Assembly (NCBI GenBank): GCA_934120395.1
Contig: CAKOTZ010000001.1
Location: forward strand, 117,723-181,722
Source: an uncultured Clostridia bacterium
GTDB lineage: Bacteria > Bacillota > Clostridia > TANB77 > CAG-508
Length of the DNA: 64,000 nucleotides
Reading direction: 5' to 3'
Both the position numbers and the translations under genes were made by a program. Positions 38,404 through 50,492 of the stretch are shown piece by piece (the stretch's first letter is position 1; each line of letters starts with the position of its first letter). Below the pieces are notes generated by a model that was not told the origin of the DNA, searched no databases, and saw only the letters and a list, made by a program, of their open reading frames with translations.

Positions 38404-38449
38404 AAAAGGTAAGTTAGTAAAAATTGAAATTTTACTGGCATACCTTTTT
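38404..38449 (+). terminator. Possible attenuator hairpin in the rpoB leader
   Basis: An outer 8-bp stem (38404-38411/38441-38448) and an inner 7-bp stem (38416-38422/38430-38436) followed by TTTTTG. Confidence 0.45.
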
Positions 38450-38671
38450 GTTGCCTAAATAACAACTGGAAAAAGCAAGCAAAATAGAGGAATTAACTAG
38501 AAAAAGAGCTATTACAAATTAAGAATTAAAGAGCAGTAATATTTTTAATTTATAATAGCAAATTTCTATTTAAGAGGGACTTTTTGCCTAGGCTTTGCTG
38601 GTATTATAAATCTGCTGAAAAAAATAAAAAAAGAAGATTTTCTTCTTAAAAATTAAGTAGGGGTGATTTTT

Positions 38672-41600
38672 TTGTTAACAGACGTAAAGCATGAGAAATG
38701 TGTACGTAAGACATTTGCAAGAATTGGTGATTATATTGAAATGCCAAATCTTATTAAGGTTCAAAAAGATTCCTATGAATGGTTTTTAAAAGAAGGATTA
38801 GGAGAAGTATTAGAAGACATTTCTCCAATCGTTGACTATTCAGGAAACTTAGTATTAGAATTTTTTGATTACTACATGGAAGACAAGACAAAATATTCAA
38901 TTGAAGAAGCAAAAGAAAGAGATGCTACATATTCTGCAAGACTACATGTAAAAGTTAGATTAATTAACAGAGAAACAGGAGAAATTAAAGAACAAGAGAT
39001 ATATTTGGGCGATTTCCCATTAATGACTGATAGTGGTACATTTATTATAAATGGAGCAGAAAGAGTTGTTGTTAGTCAGTTAGTACGTTCACCAGGTTGC
39101 TACTATGCTTCAGATTATGATAAAACAGGTGCTAAGCTATATACTTCTACAGTTATGCCTATTAGAGGGGCTTGGTTAGAATATGAAACAGATGCAAATG
39201 ATGTATTTTATGTTAGAATAGATAGAACTAGAAAATTACCAATAACATGTTTATTAAGAGCAATTGGTTTAACTACAGATGCACAAATTGTGGAATTCTT
39301 TGGAGAAGACAAAAAAATTATTGCTACAATAAATAAAGATCCGGTAAAGACAGCTGATGAGGCCCTAGTTGAAATATACAAAAAATTAAGACCAGGTGAA
39401 TTGCCAACTGTTGATGCTGCAAGAAATCTATTTAATGGTTTATTCTTTGATAATAGAAGATATGATTTAGCAAAAGTTGGTAGATATAAATTTAACAAAA
39501 AGTTAGATTTAGCAGAAAGAATCACAAATCAGGTAGCTTTCGAGGATATTATCAACACTGAAACTGGCGAAGTTATGGTGGAAAAAGATAGTAAAATAAC
39601 AAGAGAAATGGCTATAGAAATAAAAAATGCAGGAATTAATACTGTTGATGTTAAAGTAAATGATAATAGAGTAAGAATTATAGGAAATGGTACAGTAGAT
39701 ATACATAAAGTTCTTGATATTGATTATAGCGATTTACATATTAAAGAAGACGTAAACTATGAAATATTAAAAAATATTATGGAAAATACAGAAGAGTCTA
39801 AATGGAAGGAAGCAATTCGCGACAGAATGGACGAATTAGTACCAAAGCATATTACAACAGAAGATATGCTAGCTTCTGTAAACTATTTATTGTGCTTACA
39901 ATATGGACTTGGAAAAGTTGATGATATAGATCACTTAGGAAATAGACGTATTCGTTGTGTTGGAGAATTGCTACAAAACCAATTTAGAGTAGGTTTAACA
40001 AGATTAGAAAGAGTTGTTCGTGAAAGAATGACAATTCAAGATTTAGATGTTGTTACTCCACAAACATTAATTAACACAAAACCAATAACATCATCAATTA
40101 AAGAATTCTTTGGAAGTTCTCAATTGTCACAATTTATGGACCAAACAAACCCATTATCTGAATTAACACATAAAAGAAGAATATCTGCATTAGGACCAGG
40201 TGGTTTGTCTAGAGAAAGAGCTGGATTCGAAGTAAGAGACGTTCACTATACACATTATGGTAGATTATGTCCAATAGAATCACCAGAAGGTCCAAATATT
40301 GGATTAATATCAGCACTTTCTTCATTTGCAGTAATAAATGAATATGGATTTATAGAAACACCATATCGCAAAATTGATAAAGAAACAGGAAAAGTTACAG
40401 ACCAAGTAGAATATATGTCAGCTGATGTTGAAGATGAATATATTATTGCACAGGCAAACGAACCAATGGATGAAGAAGGAAGACTACTAAATAAGAGAGT
40501 AAAAGTTAGATACTTAGATGAAGTAACTGAAGTTGAAGCTAGCAAGGTAGATTATATAGATATATCACCAAAACAGTTAGTATCAGTTGCTGCAGCAATG
40601 ATTCCTTTCTTGGAACATGATGATGCTAACCGTGCATTAATGGGTGCTAACATGCAACGTCAAGCTGTACCATTAATGATAGCTGATTCTCCTATAGTTG
40701 GAACAGGAATTGAGTATAGAGCAGCAAAAGATTCTGGAATTATGGTTTTGGCAAAAGAAGCTGGAACAGTTGAAAGAGTTACTGGTGATGAAATTGTTAT
40801 TAAGAATATAAAGGGAAATAAAGACACATATAGATTACGTAAGTTTAAGAGAACAAATGGTGGTACATGTATTAATCAAAGACCAATTGTTAAAAAAGGC
40901 GAAGTTGTAAATAAAAATGATGTAATTGCAGATGGACCATCAACACAAAATGGTGAAATGGCACTTGGAAAGAATGTGTTAATTGCTTTCACAACATGGG
41001 AAGGTTATAACTACGAGGATGCTATTTTGCTAAATGAAAGACTTGTAAAAGAAGATGTATACACATCTATACATATCGAAGATTATGATTGCGAATGTAG
41101 AGATACAAAATTGGGACAAGAGGAAATTACAAGAGATATACCAAATGTAGGTGAAGATAGTTTAAAAGACCTAGATGAAAATGGTATTATTAGAATTGGA
41201 GCAGAAGTAAGACCTGGGGATATTTTAGTTGGAAAGGTAACTCCAAAGGGAGAAACAGAATTAACTGCTGAAGAAAGATTACTAAGAGCAATTTTTGGAG
41301 AAAAAGCAAGAGAAGTTAGAGACACATCTCTTAGAGTGCCACATGGAGAGCAAGGAACAATAGTGGATGTAAAAATCTTTACAAGAGATAATTCAGATGA
41401 GTTAGCTCCAGGTGTCAACCAAGTAATACGTGTGTATATAGCACAAAAAAGAAAAATATCAGTTGGAGATAAGATGGCTGGACGTCATGGTAACAAAGGT
41501 GTTATTTCAAGAATATTACCAGAAGAAGATATGCCATTCATGCCTGATGGAACACCAGTTGATATTGTATTAAACCCATTAGGTGTACCTTCTCGTATGA

Positions 41601-42382
41601 ACTTAGGACAAGTGTTGGAGGTTCATTTAGGAGCTGCAGCTAGAATGTTAGGAATAAAGGTGGCAACACCAGTATTTGATGGTGCAACAGAAGAGGATAT
41701 TGAGGAATTACTTGCACAAGCAGGCCTAAGTCCTGATGGAAAAACCATTTTATATGATGGAAGAACTGGTGAACCATTTGATAAGCCAATTACAGTTGGT
41801 GTAATGTATATGCTTAAATTACATCACTTGGTAGATGATAAAATTCATGCTCGTTCTACTGGTCCATATTCTTTAGTAACACAACAACCTTTAGGTGGTA
41901 AAGCACAATTTGGTGGACAACGTTTTGGAGAAATGGAAGTTTGGGCATTGGAGGCTTATGGTGCGGCATATACACTACAAGAAATTTTAACAGTAAAATC
42001 AGATGATGTGGTAGGAAGAGTTAAAACATATGAGGCAATTGTAAAAGGTGAAAACATTCCTGAACCAGGAGTACCAGAAAGCTTTAAGGTATTAATAAAG
42101 GAATTACAAAGTTTAGGGTTAGATGTTCGTTTATATTCTGAAAATGATGAAGAAATTGAAATAAAAGAGAATATAGATGATGCAATAGATTTTAATATTA
42201 ATTTAGATAAAGACTCTAAAGAAGATGAATATATTGAACCAGATGAACCAACTGAAGATGAATCTCTATTAGAAGATGATGATTTAATAGATGAAAAAGA
42301 TGACATTTTATTTGATGACAGTGATTTAGCAGAAGATAATATTTTAAATGCAGATGATATTTTAGATGATGATGCAGAGTAA
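38672..42382 (+). CDS. rpoB: DNA-directed RNA polymerase subunit beta
   Basis: A 1236-residue beta subunit. TTG 38672 was chosen because AGGGGTGA (38659-38666) is well spaced before it, giving [20 protein letters not shown]; the GTG at 38663 lies inside that ribosome site. The rifampicin region [20 protein letters not shown], followed by [11 protein letters not shown], has the usual sensitive-type residues. [15 protein letters not shown] and the clamp-contacting end ([20 protein letters not shown]) are present. The last 75 residues are an unusually acidic Asp/Glu tail ([20 protein letters not shown]). It is intact with no CGG codon. Confidence 0.98.
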   Translation: MLTDVKHEKCVRKTFARIGDYIEMPNLIKVQKDSYEWFLKEGLGEVLEDISPIVDYSGNLVLEFFDYYMEDKTKYSIEEAKERDATYSARLHVKVRLINRETGEIKEQEIYLGDFPLMTDSGTFIINGAERVVVSQLVRSPGCYYASDYDKTGAKLYTSTVMPIRGAWLEYETDANDVFYVRIDRTRKLPITCLLRAIGLTTDAQIVEFFGEDKKIIATINKDPVKTADEALVEIYKKLRPGELPTVDAARNLFNGLFFDNRRYDLAKVGRYKFNKKLDLAERITNQVAFEDIINTETGEVMVEKDSKITREMAIEIKNAGINTVDVKVNDNRVRIIGNGTVDIHKVLDIDYSDLHIKEDVNYEILKNIMENTEESKWKEAIRDRMDELVPKHITTEDMLASVNYLLCLQYGLGKVDDIDHLGNRRIRCVGELLQNQFRVGLTRLERVVRERMTIQDLDVVTPQTLINTKPITSSIKEFFGSSQLSQFMDQTNPLSELTHKRRISALGPGGLSRERAGFEVRDVHYTHYGRLCPIESPEGPNIGLISALSSFAVINEYGFIETPYRKIDKETGKVTDQVEYMSADVEDEYIIAQANEPMDEEGRLLNKRVKVRYLDEVTEVEASKVDYIDISPKQLVSVAAAMIPFLEHDDANRALMGANMQRQAVPLMIADSPIVGTGIEYRAAKDSGIMVLAKEAGTVERVTGDEIVIKNIKGNKDTYRLRKFKRTNGGTCINQRPIVKKGEVVNKNDVIADGPSTQNGEMALGKNVLIAFTTWEGYNYEDAILLNERLVKEDVYTSIHIEDYDCECRDTKLGQEEITRDIPNVGEDSLKDLDENGIIRIGAEVRPGDILVGKVTPKGETELTAEERLLRAIFGEKAREVRDTSLRVPHGEQGTIVDVKIFTRDNSDELAPGVNQVIRVYIAQKRKISVGDKMAGRHGNKGVISRILPEEDMPFMPDGTPVDIVLNPLGVPSRMNLGQVLEVHLGAAARMLGIKVATPVFDGATEEDIEELLAQAGLSPDGKTILYDGRTGEPFDKPITVGVMYMLKLHHLVDDKIHARSTGPYSLVTQQPLGGKAQFGGQRFGEMEVWALEAYGAAYTLQEILTVKSDDVVGRVKTYEAIVKGENIPEPGVPESFKVLIKELQSLGLDVRLYSENDEEIEIKENIDDAIDFNINLDKDSKEDEYIEPDEPTEDESLLEDDDLIDEKDDILFDDSDLAEDNILNADDILDDDAE

Positions 42383-42404
42383 AACAATATAAATTAATTG
42401 AATA

Positions 42405-42476
42405 GGACAGGTGAAATGCAAAGAGAGCAGCAAATGTTTGCAAGGAGCAGTGTAACTTGATGTAGATAGCCTGTCC
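42405..42476 (+). other. Structured element in the rpoB-rpoC spacer
   Basis: GGACAGG (42405-42411) pairs perfectly with CCTGTCC (42470-42476), enclosing a TGCAAA/TTTGCA stem (42417-42422/42437-42442). The 132-bp gap is long for rpoB-rpoC. It may be a processing or regulatory structure. Confidence 0.45.
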
Positions 42477-42514
42477 AAACCTTGAATAGTAAGATAGAGG
42501 GGGCAAAAAAGTTA

Positions 42515-45500
42515 ATGGAAGAATTACAAGTTTTTGATAAATTGAAAATAGGGTTAGCTTCCGATGAAAAAATCAGAGAATGGTCAAAAGGAGAAGTTAA
42601 AAAACCAGAAACCATTAATTATAGAACATTAAAACCAGAAAAAGATGGTTTGTTTTGTGAAAAAATATTTGGACCAACAAAAGATTGGGAATGTCATTGT
42701 GGAAAATATAAGAGAGTAAGATATAAGGGAATTATTTGTGACCGTTGTGGTGTTGAAGTAACAAAATCTAAAGTAAGAAGAGAAAGAATGGGACATATAG
42801 AGCTTGCAGCTCCAGTAGCCCACATTTGGTATTTTAAGGGAATTCCAAGTAGAATAGCTTTAATGCTAGATATATCTCCAAGAAGCTTAGAAAGAGTAAT
42901 ATATTTTGCTTCTTACATAGTTGTAGATAAAGGGACATCAGGATTAACAAAGTGTCAAATTTTAAATGAAAAAGAATATCATGATGCAGAAGAAAAATAT
43001 GGTAAAGGTTCATTTAAGGCAGAAATGGGTGCAGAAGCATTACGTAAATTATTAGCAGAAGTTGACCTTGAAAAATTATCAGCAACATTAAAGAAAGAAT
43101 TAGAAAATGCAAGTGAACAAAAAAAGGTAAAATTAATTAAAAGATTAGATACGGTTGAATCTTTCCGTTTATCTGGAAATAGACCAGAATGGATGGTTAT
43201 GGGTGTTGTGCCAGTTATTCCACCAGAATTAAGACCAATGGTTCAATTGGATGGAGGAAGATTTGCAACATCTGACCTAAATGATTTATATCGTAGAGTA
43301 ATTAACAGAAATAACCGTCTAAAGAGATTATTAGAATTAGGAGCACCAGAAATAATTGTAAGAAACGAAAAAAGAATGTTACAAGAATCTGTTGATGCAC
43401 TAATTGATAATAGTAGACGTGGTAGACCAGTAACTGGTGCTGGAAATAGACCATTAAAATCTTTGTCTGACATGTTAAAAGGTAAACAAGGTAGATTTAG
43501 ACAAAACTTGTTAGGAAAGAGAGTTGACTATTCTGGACGTTCAGTTATTGTTGTAGGACCAGAATTAAAGATTTATCAATGTGGACTTCCAAAAGAAATG
43601 GCAATTGAATTGTTTAAACCATTTGTTATGAAAGAATTGGTTGCAAAGGGAATTGCACATAATATTAAAAATGCAAAGAGAATGGTAGAAAAATTAAGAC
43701 CAGAAGTATGGGATATATTAGAAGAAGTAATTAAGGATCATCCAGTAATGTTAAACCGTGCTCCAACACTACATAGACTTGGTATTCAAGCTTTTGAGCC
43801 AATTCTTGTAGAAGGAAGAGCTATAAAGTTACATCCATTAGTATGTACCGCATTTAATGCAGATTTTGATGGAGATCAAATGGCTATTCACGTACCATTA
43901 TCTTTAGAAGCACAAGCAGAAGCAAGATTTTTAATGTTATCTGTTAACAACTTATTAAAACCTCAAGATGGTAAACCAGTAACAGTACCAACACAAGATA
44001 TGATTTTGGGAAGCTACTATTTAACAATGCAAATTGATGGCGAAAAGGGCGAAGGAATGTACTTCAAGGATAAAGATGAAGCACTTATGGCATATCAAAA
44101 TGGTGACGTTATGTTGCATGCTAAAGTTAAAGTAAGAATGAGCAAAAAATTAGAAGATGGAACTGTAAAAACAGGAACAATAGAAACAACAGTTGGAAGA
44201 CTTATCTATAATGAAGGTATTCCTCAAGACATTGGATTTGTTGACAGAAGCATTCCAGAAAATGAATTTAAATTAGAAATAGATTTCCCAGTTATTAAAA
44301 AGAATTTGGGAACAATTATTGCAAAATGTATAAATACACATGGATTATCAGAAACAGCAGAAGTTCTAGATTACATTAAAGCAACTGGATTCAAATACTC
44401 TACAAAGGGAGCTATAACAGTGAGTGTTGCCGATGTTGCAGTGCCAGAAGCTAAAAAACAAATCTTAGAAGAGGCAGAAAAACAAAAAGAAGAAATATTA
44501 AAACAATATCGTCGTGGTTTAATAACAGAAGAAGAAAGATACAATGCTGTTATTAAAATTTGGGAAGATGTAACAAATCAAGTTACAGAAGCCATGAAAG
44601 ATAATTTTGATGATTTAAATCCAATTTACATGATGGCACAATCAGGAGCCAGAGGTAACATGAACCAGTTAAGACAAATTGCTGGTATGCGTGGATTGAT
44701 GGCTAATACATCTGGTAAAGCTGTTGAAATTCCGATTAAATCTTGTTTCCGTGAAGGATTAGACGTGTTAGAGTATTTTATTTCTTCACATGGTGCTAGA
44801 AAGGGTCTTGCTGATACTGCTTTAAGAACAGCCGATTCAGGATATTTAACAAGAAGATTAGTTGATGTAAGTCAAGATATCATAGTTAGAGAAGAAGATT
44901 GTGGTACTACAGAAGGAATTACAATTAGTGATATTAAAGATGGAAATCAAATTATTGAAAAATTACAAGAAAGATTAATTGGTAGATATCCAACAAAAGC
45001 TATTATTCACCCAGAAACTGGAGAAATAATAGCTTCAAAAGATGATATGATAACAGATAAAATTGCAAGCAAAATTGTAGAAGCAGGATTTAATAAAGTT
45101 GAAGTACGTTCAAGTTTAGCGTGTCGTTCAAAACATGGTGTATGTTGTAAGTGCTATGGAATGAGTTTGGCAAGAAGAGAAGAAGTTAAAATAGGTGAAG
45201 CAGTTGGTATAGTTGCTGCACAATCAATTGGTGAGCCAGGTACACAGCTTACAATGAGAACATTCCATACAGGTGGTGTTGCTGGAGGAGATATTACACA
45301 AGGTCTTCCTAGAGTTGAAGAATTATTTGAGGCGAGAAAACCAAAGGGATTAGCTGTTATTACTGAAATAGCAGGAACTGTAAGTGTTGCAGATGACAAG
45401 AAGAGAAAAGAAGTAACTATAACAGGTGATGGCAACTCTAAGACATATACAATTAGCTTTGGTTCAAAGCTAAAAGTTAGAGATGGCGATTATCTAGAAG

Positions 45501-46054
45501 CAGGTGACCCAATTACAGAAGGTTCTATAAATCCAAACGATATATTATTAATAAAGGGACCACAAGGTGTGTATGAATACCTAATATCTGAAGTACAAAA
45601 AGTATATCGTAACCAAGGTGTTGATATTAATGATAAGCACATTGAAGTAATTGGTAGACAAATGCTTAAGAAGGTAAGAGTTGAAGACAGTGGAGATACA
45701 ACAATGTTCCCAGGAGCATTGGTAGACATGTATGAATTTGAAGATGAAAACAATGAAATGATAAAAGAAGGTAAGAAACCAGCTAAAGGAAAGAGAACAC
45801 TACTTGGAATTACAAAGGCATCTTTATCTACAGAAAGTTTCTTATCAGCAGCTTCTTTCCAAGAAACAACAAGAGTATTAACAGATGCAGCTATTAAAGG
45901 AAAAGTAGATCCATTATTAGGATTAAAAGAAAACGTAATTATAGGAAAATTAATACCTGCTGGAACTGGAATGAGTGTATACAAAAATGTTCATATAAAT
46001 ACAGAAGATGTAGAAGAAAGTGGAAATCAAGAAGAAGTACCAGAAGAGGTATAA
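42515..46054 (+). CDS. rpoC: DNA-directed RNA polymerase subunit beta'
   Basis: A 1179-residue beta' subunit. The N-terminal zinc site ([20 protein letters not shown]), the catalytic [20 protein letters not shown], the bridge helix and trigger loop region ([20 protein letters not shown]) and the second zinc site ([13 protein letters not shown]) are all present. ATG 42515 was chosen behind GAGGGGGC (42497-42504); an upstream TTG at 42482 precedes that ribosome site. The short C-terminal tail is acidic. A terminator follows directly. Confidence 0.98.
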   Translation: MEELQVFDKLKIGLASDEKIREWSKGEVKKPETINYRTLKPEKDGLFCEKIFGPTKDWECHCGKYKRVRYKGIICDRCGVEVTKSKVRRERMGHIELAAPVAHIWYFKGIPSRIALMLDISPRSLERVIYFASYIVVDKGTSGLTKCQILNEKEYHDAEEKYGKGSFKAEMGAEALRKLLAEVDLEKLSATLKKELENASEQKKVKLIKRLDTVESFRLSGNRPEWMVMGVVPVIPPELRPMVQLDGGRFATSDLNDLYRRVINRNNRLKRLLELGAPEIIVRNEKRMLQESVDALIDNSRRGRPVTGAGNRPLKSLSDMLKGKQGRFRQNLLGKRVDYSGRSVIVVGPELKIYQCGLPKEMAIELFKPFVMKELVAKGIAHNIKNAKRMVEKLRPEVWDILEEVIKDHPVMLNRAPTLHRLGIQAFEPILVEGRAIKLHPLVCTAFNADFDGDQMAIHVPLSLEAQAEARFLMLSVNNLLKPQDGKPVTVPTQDMILGSYYLTMQIDGEKGEGMYFKDKDEALMAYQNGDVMLHAKVKVRMSKKLEDGTVKTGTIETTVGRLIYNEGIPQDIGFVDRSIPENEFKLEIDFPVIKKNLGTIIAKCINTHGLSETAEVLDYIKATGFKYSTKGAITVSVADVAVPEAKKQILEEAEKQKEEILKQYRRGLITEEERYNAVIKIWEDVTNQVTEAMKDNFDDLNPIYMMAQSGARGNMNQLRQIAGMRGLMANTSGKAVEIPIKSCFREGLDVLEYFISSHGARKGLADTALRTADSGYLTRRLVDVSQDIIVREEDCGTTEGITISDIKDGNQIIEKLQERLIGRYPTKAIIHPETGEIIASKDDMITDKIASKIVEAGFNKVEVRSSLACRSKHGVCCKCYGMSLARREEVKIGEAVGIVAAQSIGEPGTQLTMRTFHTGGVAGGDITQGLPRVEELFEARKPKGLAVITEIAGTVSVADDKKRKEVTITGDGNSKTYTISFGSKLKVRDGDYLEAGDPITEGSINPNDILLIKGPQGVYEYLISEVQKVYRNQGVDINDKHIEVIGRQMLKKVRVEDSGDTTMFPGALVDMYEFEDENNEMIKEGKKPAKGKRTLLGITKASLSTESFLSAASFQETTRVLTDAAIKGKVDPLLGLKENVIIGKLIPAGTGMSVYKNVHINTEDVEESGNQEEVPEEV

Positions 46055-46057
46055 AGA

Positions 46058-46090
46058 GAAGGGACTTACCAAAAGGTAAGTTCCTTTTTA
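46058..46090 (+). terminator. Terminator of the rpoBC operon
   Basis: GGGACTTACC / GGTAAGTTCC stem with an AAAA loop, followed by TTTTTA. Confidence 0.85.
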
Positions 46091-46244
46091 AAATATTTAT
46101 AAAATTCTATTAATTTACTTTACAAGTTCAAAATAATAATATAAAATATATTCAATTAATTAACATATGATTACATAATATTAAATAAAATGGATAAACT
46201 AAAATTGTAATTTTATGCAGAAACACAAAGGAGAGAGAGGAAAA

Positions 46245-46790
46245 ATGAATTTGAAAAGTAACAAAGCAATTACAATGGTAGTATTAATAGTAACTATCAT
46301 AGTAATGTTAATCTTAGCAGGTGTAACATTGACGCTTGTATTAGGAGAAAATGGATTAATAGAAAAAACAAAGGCAAGTGTAAACAAATATGAAATGGCT
46401 AGTAAAAATGAAGAAGAACAATTGCAAGCTATAGAAGACTATATGGATAATTACGATTTAACAAATGGAGGGCAAAGCAAAGCAATAAAATATCTAGGCT
46501 TTCCAGACTATGCAAATCGAGTAGCATTAGCGCCAAAAGAAAAATTTACTGCAGATGAAAATATGTATTTGATTATAGATACGACGGGAAATGGAAATGG
46601 TTATTTACCATCATCAATAAGTTTATCTATAACAATTGATGGCGTTATGTATAATTTTGGACAGGGAACAGCTGGCACAGATTATGCACATCCTACTAAT
46701 GGAATATTGCCAATAAAAAAAGGAAGTACAGTAGAATTAGGTAATTTTGGTGGTGTTAATATATATAAGGTGTATATGCTTTATGATTAA
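46245..46790 (+). CDS. Third pilin-like protein
   Basis: A 181-residue protein with the same class of N-terminus as the two genes at 35.6-38.2 kb: NKAITMVVLIVTIIVMLILA, then LGENGLIEKTKASVNKYEMA. The C-terminal domain (about 80-181) is a short beta-rich module without Ig-like repeats. ATG 46245 behind GGAGAGAGG was chosen over 46215. It is bounded by terminators on both sides, so it is a single-gene unit inserted between rpoC and trmB. Confidence 0.75.
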   Translation: MNLKSNKAITMVVLIVTIIVMLILAGVTLTLVLGENGLIEKTKASVNKYEMASKNEEEQLQAIEDYMDNYDLTNGGQSKAIKYLGFPDYANRVALAPKEKFTADENMYLIIDTTGNGNGYLPSSISLSITIDGVMYNFGQGTAGTDYAHPTNGILPIKKGSTVELGNFGGVNIYKVYMLYD

Positions 46791-46804
46791 ATAGAATTTA
46801 TATC

Positions 46805-46855
46805 AAAAGCCAACCAATTCAATATAATTGAAATATTGAATTGGTTGGCTTTTTT
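46805..46855 (+). terminator. Terminator of the third pilin gene
   Basis: A perfect 21-bp stem beginning AAAAGCCAACCAATTCAAT, with a 7-nt loop and a T run. Confidence 0.92.
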
Positions 46856-46945
46856 GTTTTAGGCGAATTCAAATTTTCTTTCTAAAACATTGTAATTTAC
46901 ATAAAAAAATGATACAATAAATAAATATGAATAAAGGGGAAAAAT

Positions 46946-47599
46946 ATGAGAATTAGAAAAAGAGCATGGGTAGATAAAGAATTAGAAGACTGTCCATTTT
47001 TTATAAAGAATCCACAAGAACATAGTGGACCATGGAAGGCAAAATTTGAAAAAGAGCAACCATTATATTTAGAATTAGGTTGTGGCAAGGGAAGTTTCAT
47101 TGCAGAGCTTGCAAAAAGACATCCAGAAAATAACTATATTGCTGTAGATGTGGTTGATACTATGTTGGGAATGGCTCAAAGAAATGTGGAAAAATCTTTT
47201 AATGAAGCACAAATGAATATTGAAAATGTGCTTTTAATGCAATGGAATATAGAAAAAATATCACAAATTTTTAACGAAGACAAAGTAGAAAGAATATATA
47301 TAAATTTTTGCAATCCTTGGCCAAGGCCAAGACATAACAAAAGAAGATTAACACACCCAAGACAATTAGTTCAATATAAAAATATATTACAGACTAATGG
47401 AGAAATTTATTTTAAAACTGATGATATGGAATTATATCAAGCAAGTTTACGTTATTTTAATGAAGCTGGTTTTGAAATAGTGAAAAAAACAGAAGATTTG
47501 CATAAATTTCCTATTTTTACGGAAAATATAATAACAGAACATGAAGATATGTTTGCAAAAGAAGGAATACAAATAAAAGCTATTATTGCTCGTTCTTGA
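46946..47599 (+). CDS. trmB: tRNA (guanine-N7-)-methyltransferase
   Basis: A 217-residue SAM-dependent enzyme that methylates G46 in tRNA. The N-terminus MRIRKRAWVDKELED, the SAM-binding motif YLELGCGKGSFIAELAKRHP, AVDVVDTMLGMAQRN, and the signature INFCNPWPRPRHNKRRLTHP are diagnostic. AAGGGGAAAA lies before the ATG. It is followed by gdpP on the same strand. Confidence 0.95.
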   Translation: MRIRKRAWVDKELEDCPFFIKNPQEHSGPWKAKFEKEQPLYLELGCGKGSFIAELAKRHPENNYIAVDVVDTMLGMAQRNVEKSFNEAQMNIENVLLMQWNIEKISQIFNEDKVERIYINFCNPWPRPRHNKRRLTHPRQLVQYKNILQTNGEIYFKTDDMELYQASLRYFNEAGFEIVKKTEDLHKFPIFTENIITEHEDMFAKEGIQIKAIIARS

Positions 47600-47650
47600 C
47601 AAGTAAAAAAATAGAGTTTAAAATAAAAGCAAAATAAGAAGGAGAAACGT

Positions 47651-49649
47651 ATGCCTTTAAATAAAAATATATTAAATAAAATAACTTCAAAAACAAAAAT
47701 ATATTTAGTAATTATTGCATTATTATTAGTGCTTATATGTATATATGATTCAAGATTTATTTTACCAGCACTAATATTTATGGCAATCTTGATATTATAT
47801 GCATTTTGGACAAATGGAAAGAAAAAAGACGAGTTTTTTAAGCATATTCAAGAATTAACTTTAGATGTAGATTCAGCAGCAAAAAATACACTAATAAATT
47901 CGCCATTTCCACTTATTATTTTACAAACTGATGGTAATGTCATTTGGAAAAACGGAAAATTTATAAAAGAATTTATAAACATTGACATAAATTCTTATTT
48001 AGATGAAATTAGCAAAGAAGTAAAACAGGAAATTGCAGAAAAAGATGGAAAAAAAACAATTAGCAAACAGATGAATATAGGTGAGGAGTCATACCTTGTA
48101 ATAGGAGAGTTCGTTAGAAGCAAGCAAAAAGAAGAAAAACAGTATGTATTAACATTATATTTTATAAAAAATACCGAACATAAGCAAATGGAAAAAAAAT
48201 ATAATGATTCAAGGACCTGTGTTGGAATTATTATGATAGACAATTACGAGGAAATTGTTCAAAGAATTTCTAATGAATCTAAACCATTAGTGTCTGCTAA
48301 TGTAGAACAAGAGATATATAATTGGGTGTCTACAACAGGTGGATTAGTTGTAAAAAAAGATAGGGATAATTTTGTATTTATTTTTGAAAGACAATATCTA
48401 AAACAAATGGAGGATGAAAAGTTTAATATATTAGATAAGGTCAAGGAAATTGAAATTGAGGGGAAATTACAGCTTACATTGAGTATAGCAATTACTGATG
48501 AGGGAGTTAGCATATATGAAAAATACCAAAATGCCCTTGCTGGAATAGACATTGCATTAGGAAGAGGTGGAGACCAAGTTGTTGTTCGTAGAAATGGTAA
48601 CTACCATTTCTTTGGAGGAAGAGCAAAAGAGGTTGAAAAAAGAACCAAAGTAAAAGCTAGAATTATAGCACATGCTTTAGAGGAACTAATGATAGAATCT
48701 AAAAATGTAATTATAATGGGACATGCAAATGGAGATATTGACTCTATGGGCTCTAGCCTAGGATTATATCGCTTAGCTAAAAGTTTAGGGAAAGAAGCAA
48801 ATATTGTTAGTGTTACTTCCGACATTACATTGTCTAACTTTATTGATAATTTAAAGATCGATGAGGAGTATCAAGAAGCCTTAGTTAATAAGGAACAGGC
48901 AATTGAAAAAACTAGTTCTGAAACCTTGTTATTAATTGTTGACACTCATAGAAAGAGCTATGTAGAAATCCCAGAATTATTAGAAGCTACAGAAAAAATT
49001 GTAGTAATTGACCATCATAGAAAAAGTACGGAATTTATTGAAACACCAACATTGCTATTTCATGAAGTATATGCTTCATCAACAGCAGAATTGGTAATTG
49101 AAATATTGCAATATGCAAAAAAAGAAGTTAACTTAAAAGATGCTGAAATTGAAGGACTTTATGCAGGAATTATGGTGGATACTAAAAACTTTACATTTAA
49201 AACTGGAGTTAGAACTTTTGAGGCAGCTGCGTATTTAAGGAGATTAGGCGTTGATATAATAAAAGTGAAGAAATGGTTTCAATTTGATTTGGATAACTAC
49301 AACATAATATCTGACATAATAAGAAAAACAGAAATAATACATGAAAGCATTGGTATTGGAGTTTATGAAGAAAAAAATAAGAATGCGGGTATAATATGTG
49401 CAAAAACAGCTGATGAATTACTAACAATAAGCAATATTACAGCATCATTTGTAATTGGAAATGTTGGAGACAAGATATGTATAAGTGGACGTTCTATAGG
49501 TGATATTAATGTACAAGTTATTTTAGAAAAATTGCGGTGGTGGAGGACACATTACTGTTGCAGGAGCACAACTTAAAGAATTATCACTAGAAGAAGCAAA
49601 GAAATTAGTGATTGAAAAAATTGAGGAATATATAGAAGAAAATAAATAA
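47651..49649 (+). CDS. gdpP: GdpP-type cyclic-di-AMP phosphodiesterase with one CGGT recoding site
   Basis: Read with CGGT at 49535-49538 as glycine, the gene encodes 665 residues, the usual GdpP length. Two N-terminal membrane helices, a PAS-like domain (about 65-165), a degenerate GGDEF domain (about 175-305), then DHH (MGHANGDIDSMGSSLGLYRL, IVVIDHHRKST) and DHHA1 ending in KLGGGGHITVAGAQL (recoded Gly629). The GGGGH motif binds substrate, so recoding is needed for activity. GdpP cleaves c-di-AMP and affects osmotic and wall homeostasis. It is normally followed by rplI-dnaB; here a VTC cluster lies between. Confidence 0.92.
49535..49538 (+). other. CGGT recoding site (Gly629, GGGGH motif of GdpP)
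   Basis: The reading is gaa-aaa-ttg-C-ggt-ggt-gga-gga-cac. Reading CGGT as glycine gives LGGGGH, the DHHA1 signature. The zero frame stops about 13 codons later. Confidence 0.87.
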
Positions 49650-49650
49650 A

Positions 49651-49688
49651 AGCAAAAAATGTTATGAAAAATCATAACATTTTTTTGC
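49651..49688 (+). terminator. Terminator of gdpP
   Basis: A perfect 17-bp stem (AGCAAAAAATGTTATGA / TCATAACATTTTTTGCT). Confidence 0.9.
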
Positions 49689-49743
49689 TTTTTAAGAAAA
49701 CTTTAAGCTAAAGCTTTTAAAATAGGATAAAAGGAGGTAGCTT

Positions 49744-50463
49744 ATGGCAGAGTTTTTTAGAAGGATAGAAAAGAAGTATATTATAAACAAATTTCAATAT
49801 GAACTAATAAAAGAAGGAATAAAGGAAAGAATGGATGCGGATGAACATGGAAAAAGCACTATTTGTAATTTATATTTAGATACAAATAATTACTTTTTAA
49901 TTAGAAGATCACTAGAAAAACCAGTTTATAAGGACAAAGTAAGAATTCGCTCATATAATCTAGCTAATTTAGAAAGTGAAGTTTATTTAGAAGTAAAAAA
50001 GAAATATGCCGGCGTTGTAAGTAAAAGAAGGATAAAGGCAAAATTAGCAGAGGTATACCAATGTTTAGAAAATATTGATAATATTCCTAAAAAGGAGAGT
50101 CAGGTAAGTAAAGAACTTGCATATTACTTTAAATATTATGATTTACACCCAACGGCGTATATTACTTATGACAGAGAGGCGTTTTATGCAAAGCAGGATA
50201 AAGGATTTAGAATTACTTTTGACAGTAATATAAAGGCAAGAACATATGATTTATCTTTAGACAAAGGAATTTACGGAGAAACAATATTTAATGAAGAGAT
50301 GAAACTAATGGAAATAAAAACTCTTGGAGGAATTCCAATGTGGTTTACTAAATTAATGTCTGAACTAAAAATATATCCAGGTCATTTTTCAAAATATGGA
50401 GCTACCTATTTAAAATTGATTCAAGGTGAAACAAAGACTGAGAATCCTAAAATAGCAATTTAA
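49744..50463 (+). CDS. VTC-domain (polyphosphate polymerase-like) protein
   Basis: A 239-residue protein with a VTC/TTM-tunnel fold: FRRIEKKYIINKFQYELI, TICNLYLDTNNYFLIRRSLE, RIRSYN...EVYLEVKKKY, and MEIKTLGGIPMWFTKL, with the alternating Lys/Arg/Glu pattern of triphosphate-tunnel enzymes. In yeast the VTC catalytic domain makes polyphosphate; bacterial versions occur beside DUF4956 and CotH or surface-protein genes. It heads a three-gene cluster with DUF4956 (29 bp) and a beta-helix surface protein. AAGGAGG precedes the ATG. Confidence 0.87.
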   Translation: MAEFFRRIEKKYIINKFQYELIKEGIKERMDADEHGKSTICNLYLDTNNYFLIRRSLEKPVYKDKVRIRSYNLANLESEVYLEVKKKYAGVVSKRRIKAKLAEVYQCLENIDNIPKKESQVSKELAYYFKYYDLHPTAYITYDREAFYAKQDKGFRITFDSNIKARTYDLSLDKGIYGETIFNEEMKLMEIKTLGGIPMWFTKLMSELKIYPGHFSKYGATYLKLIQGETKTENPKIAI

Positions 50464-50492
50464 AATATATTAATTTAAAAGGAGAGAAAATT

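Larger units (their letters stand above)
38235..38671 (+). other. rpoB leader region (437 bp)
   Basis: Contains the rpoBC promoter and a long AT-rich untranslated leader. A hairpin at 38404-38448 (AAAAGGTA...TACCTTTT with an inner AGTAAAA/TTTTACT stem) followed by a short T run looks like an attenuator. No ribosomal protein genes (rplJ, rplL) precede rpoB here. Confidence 0.55.
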
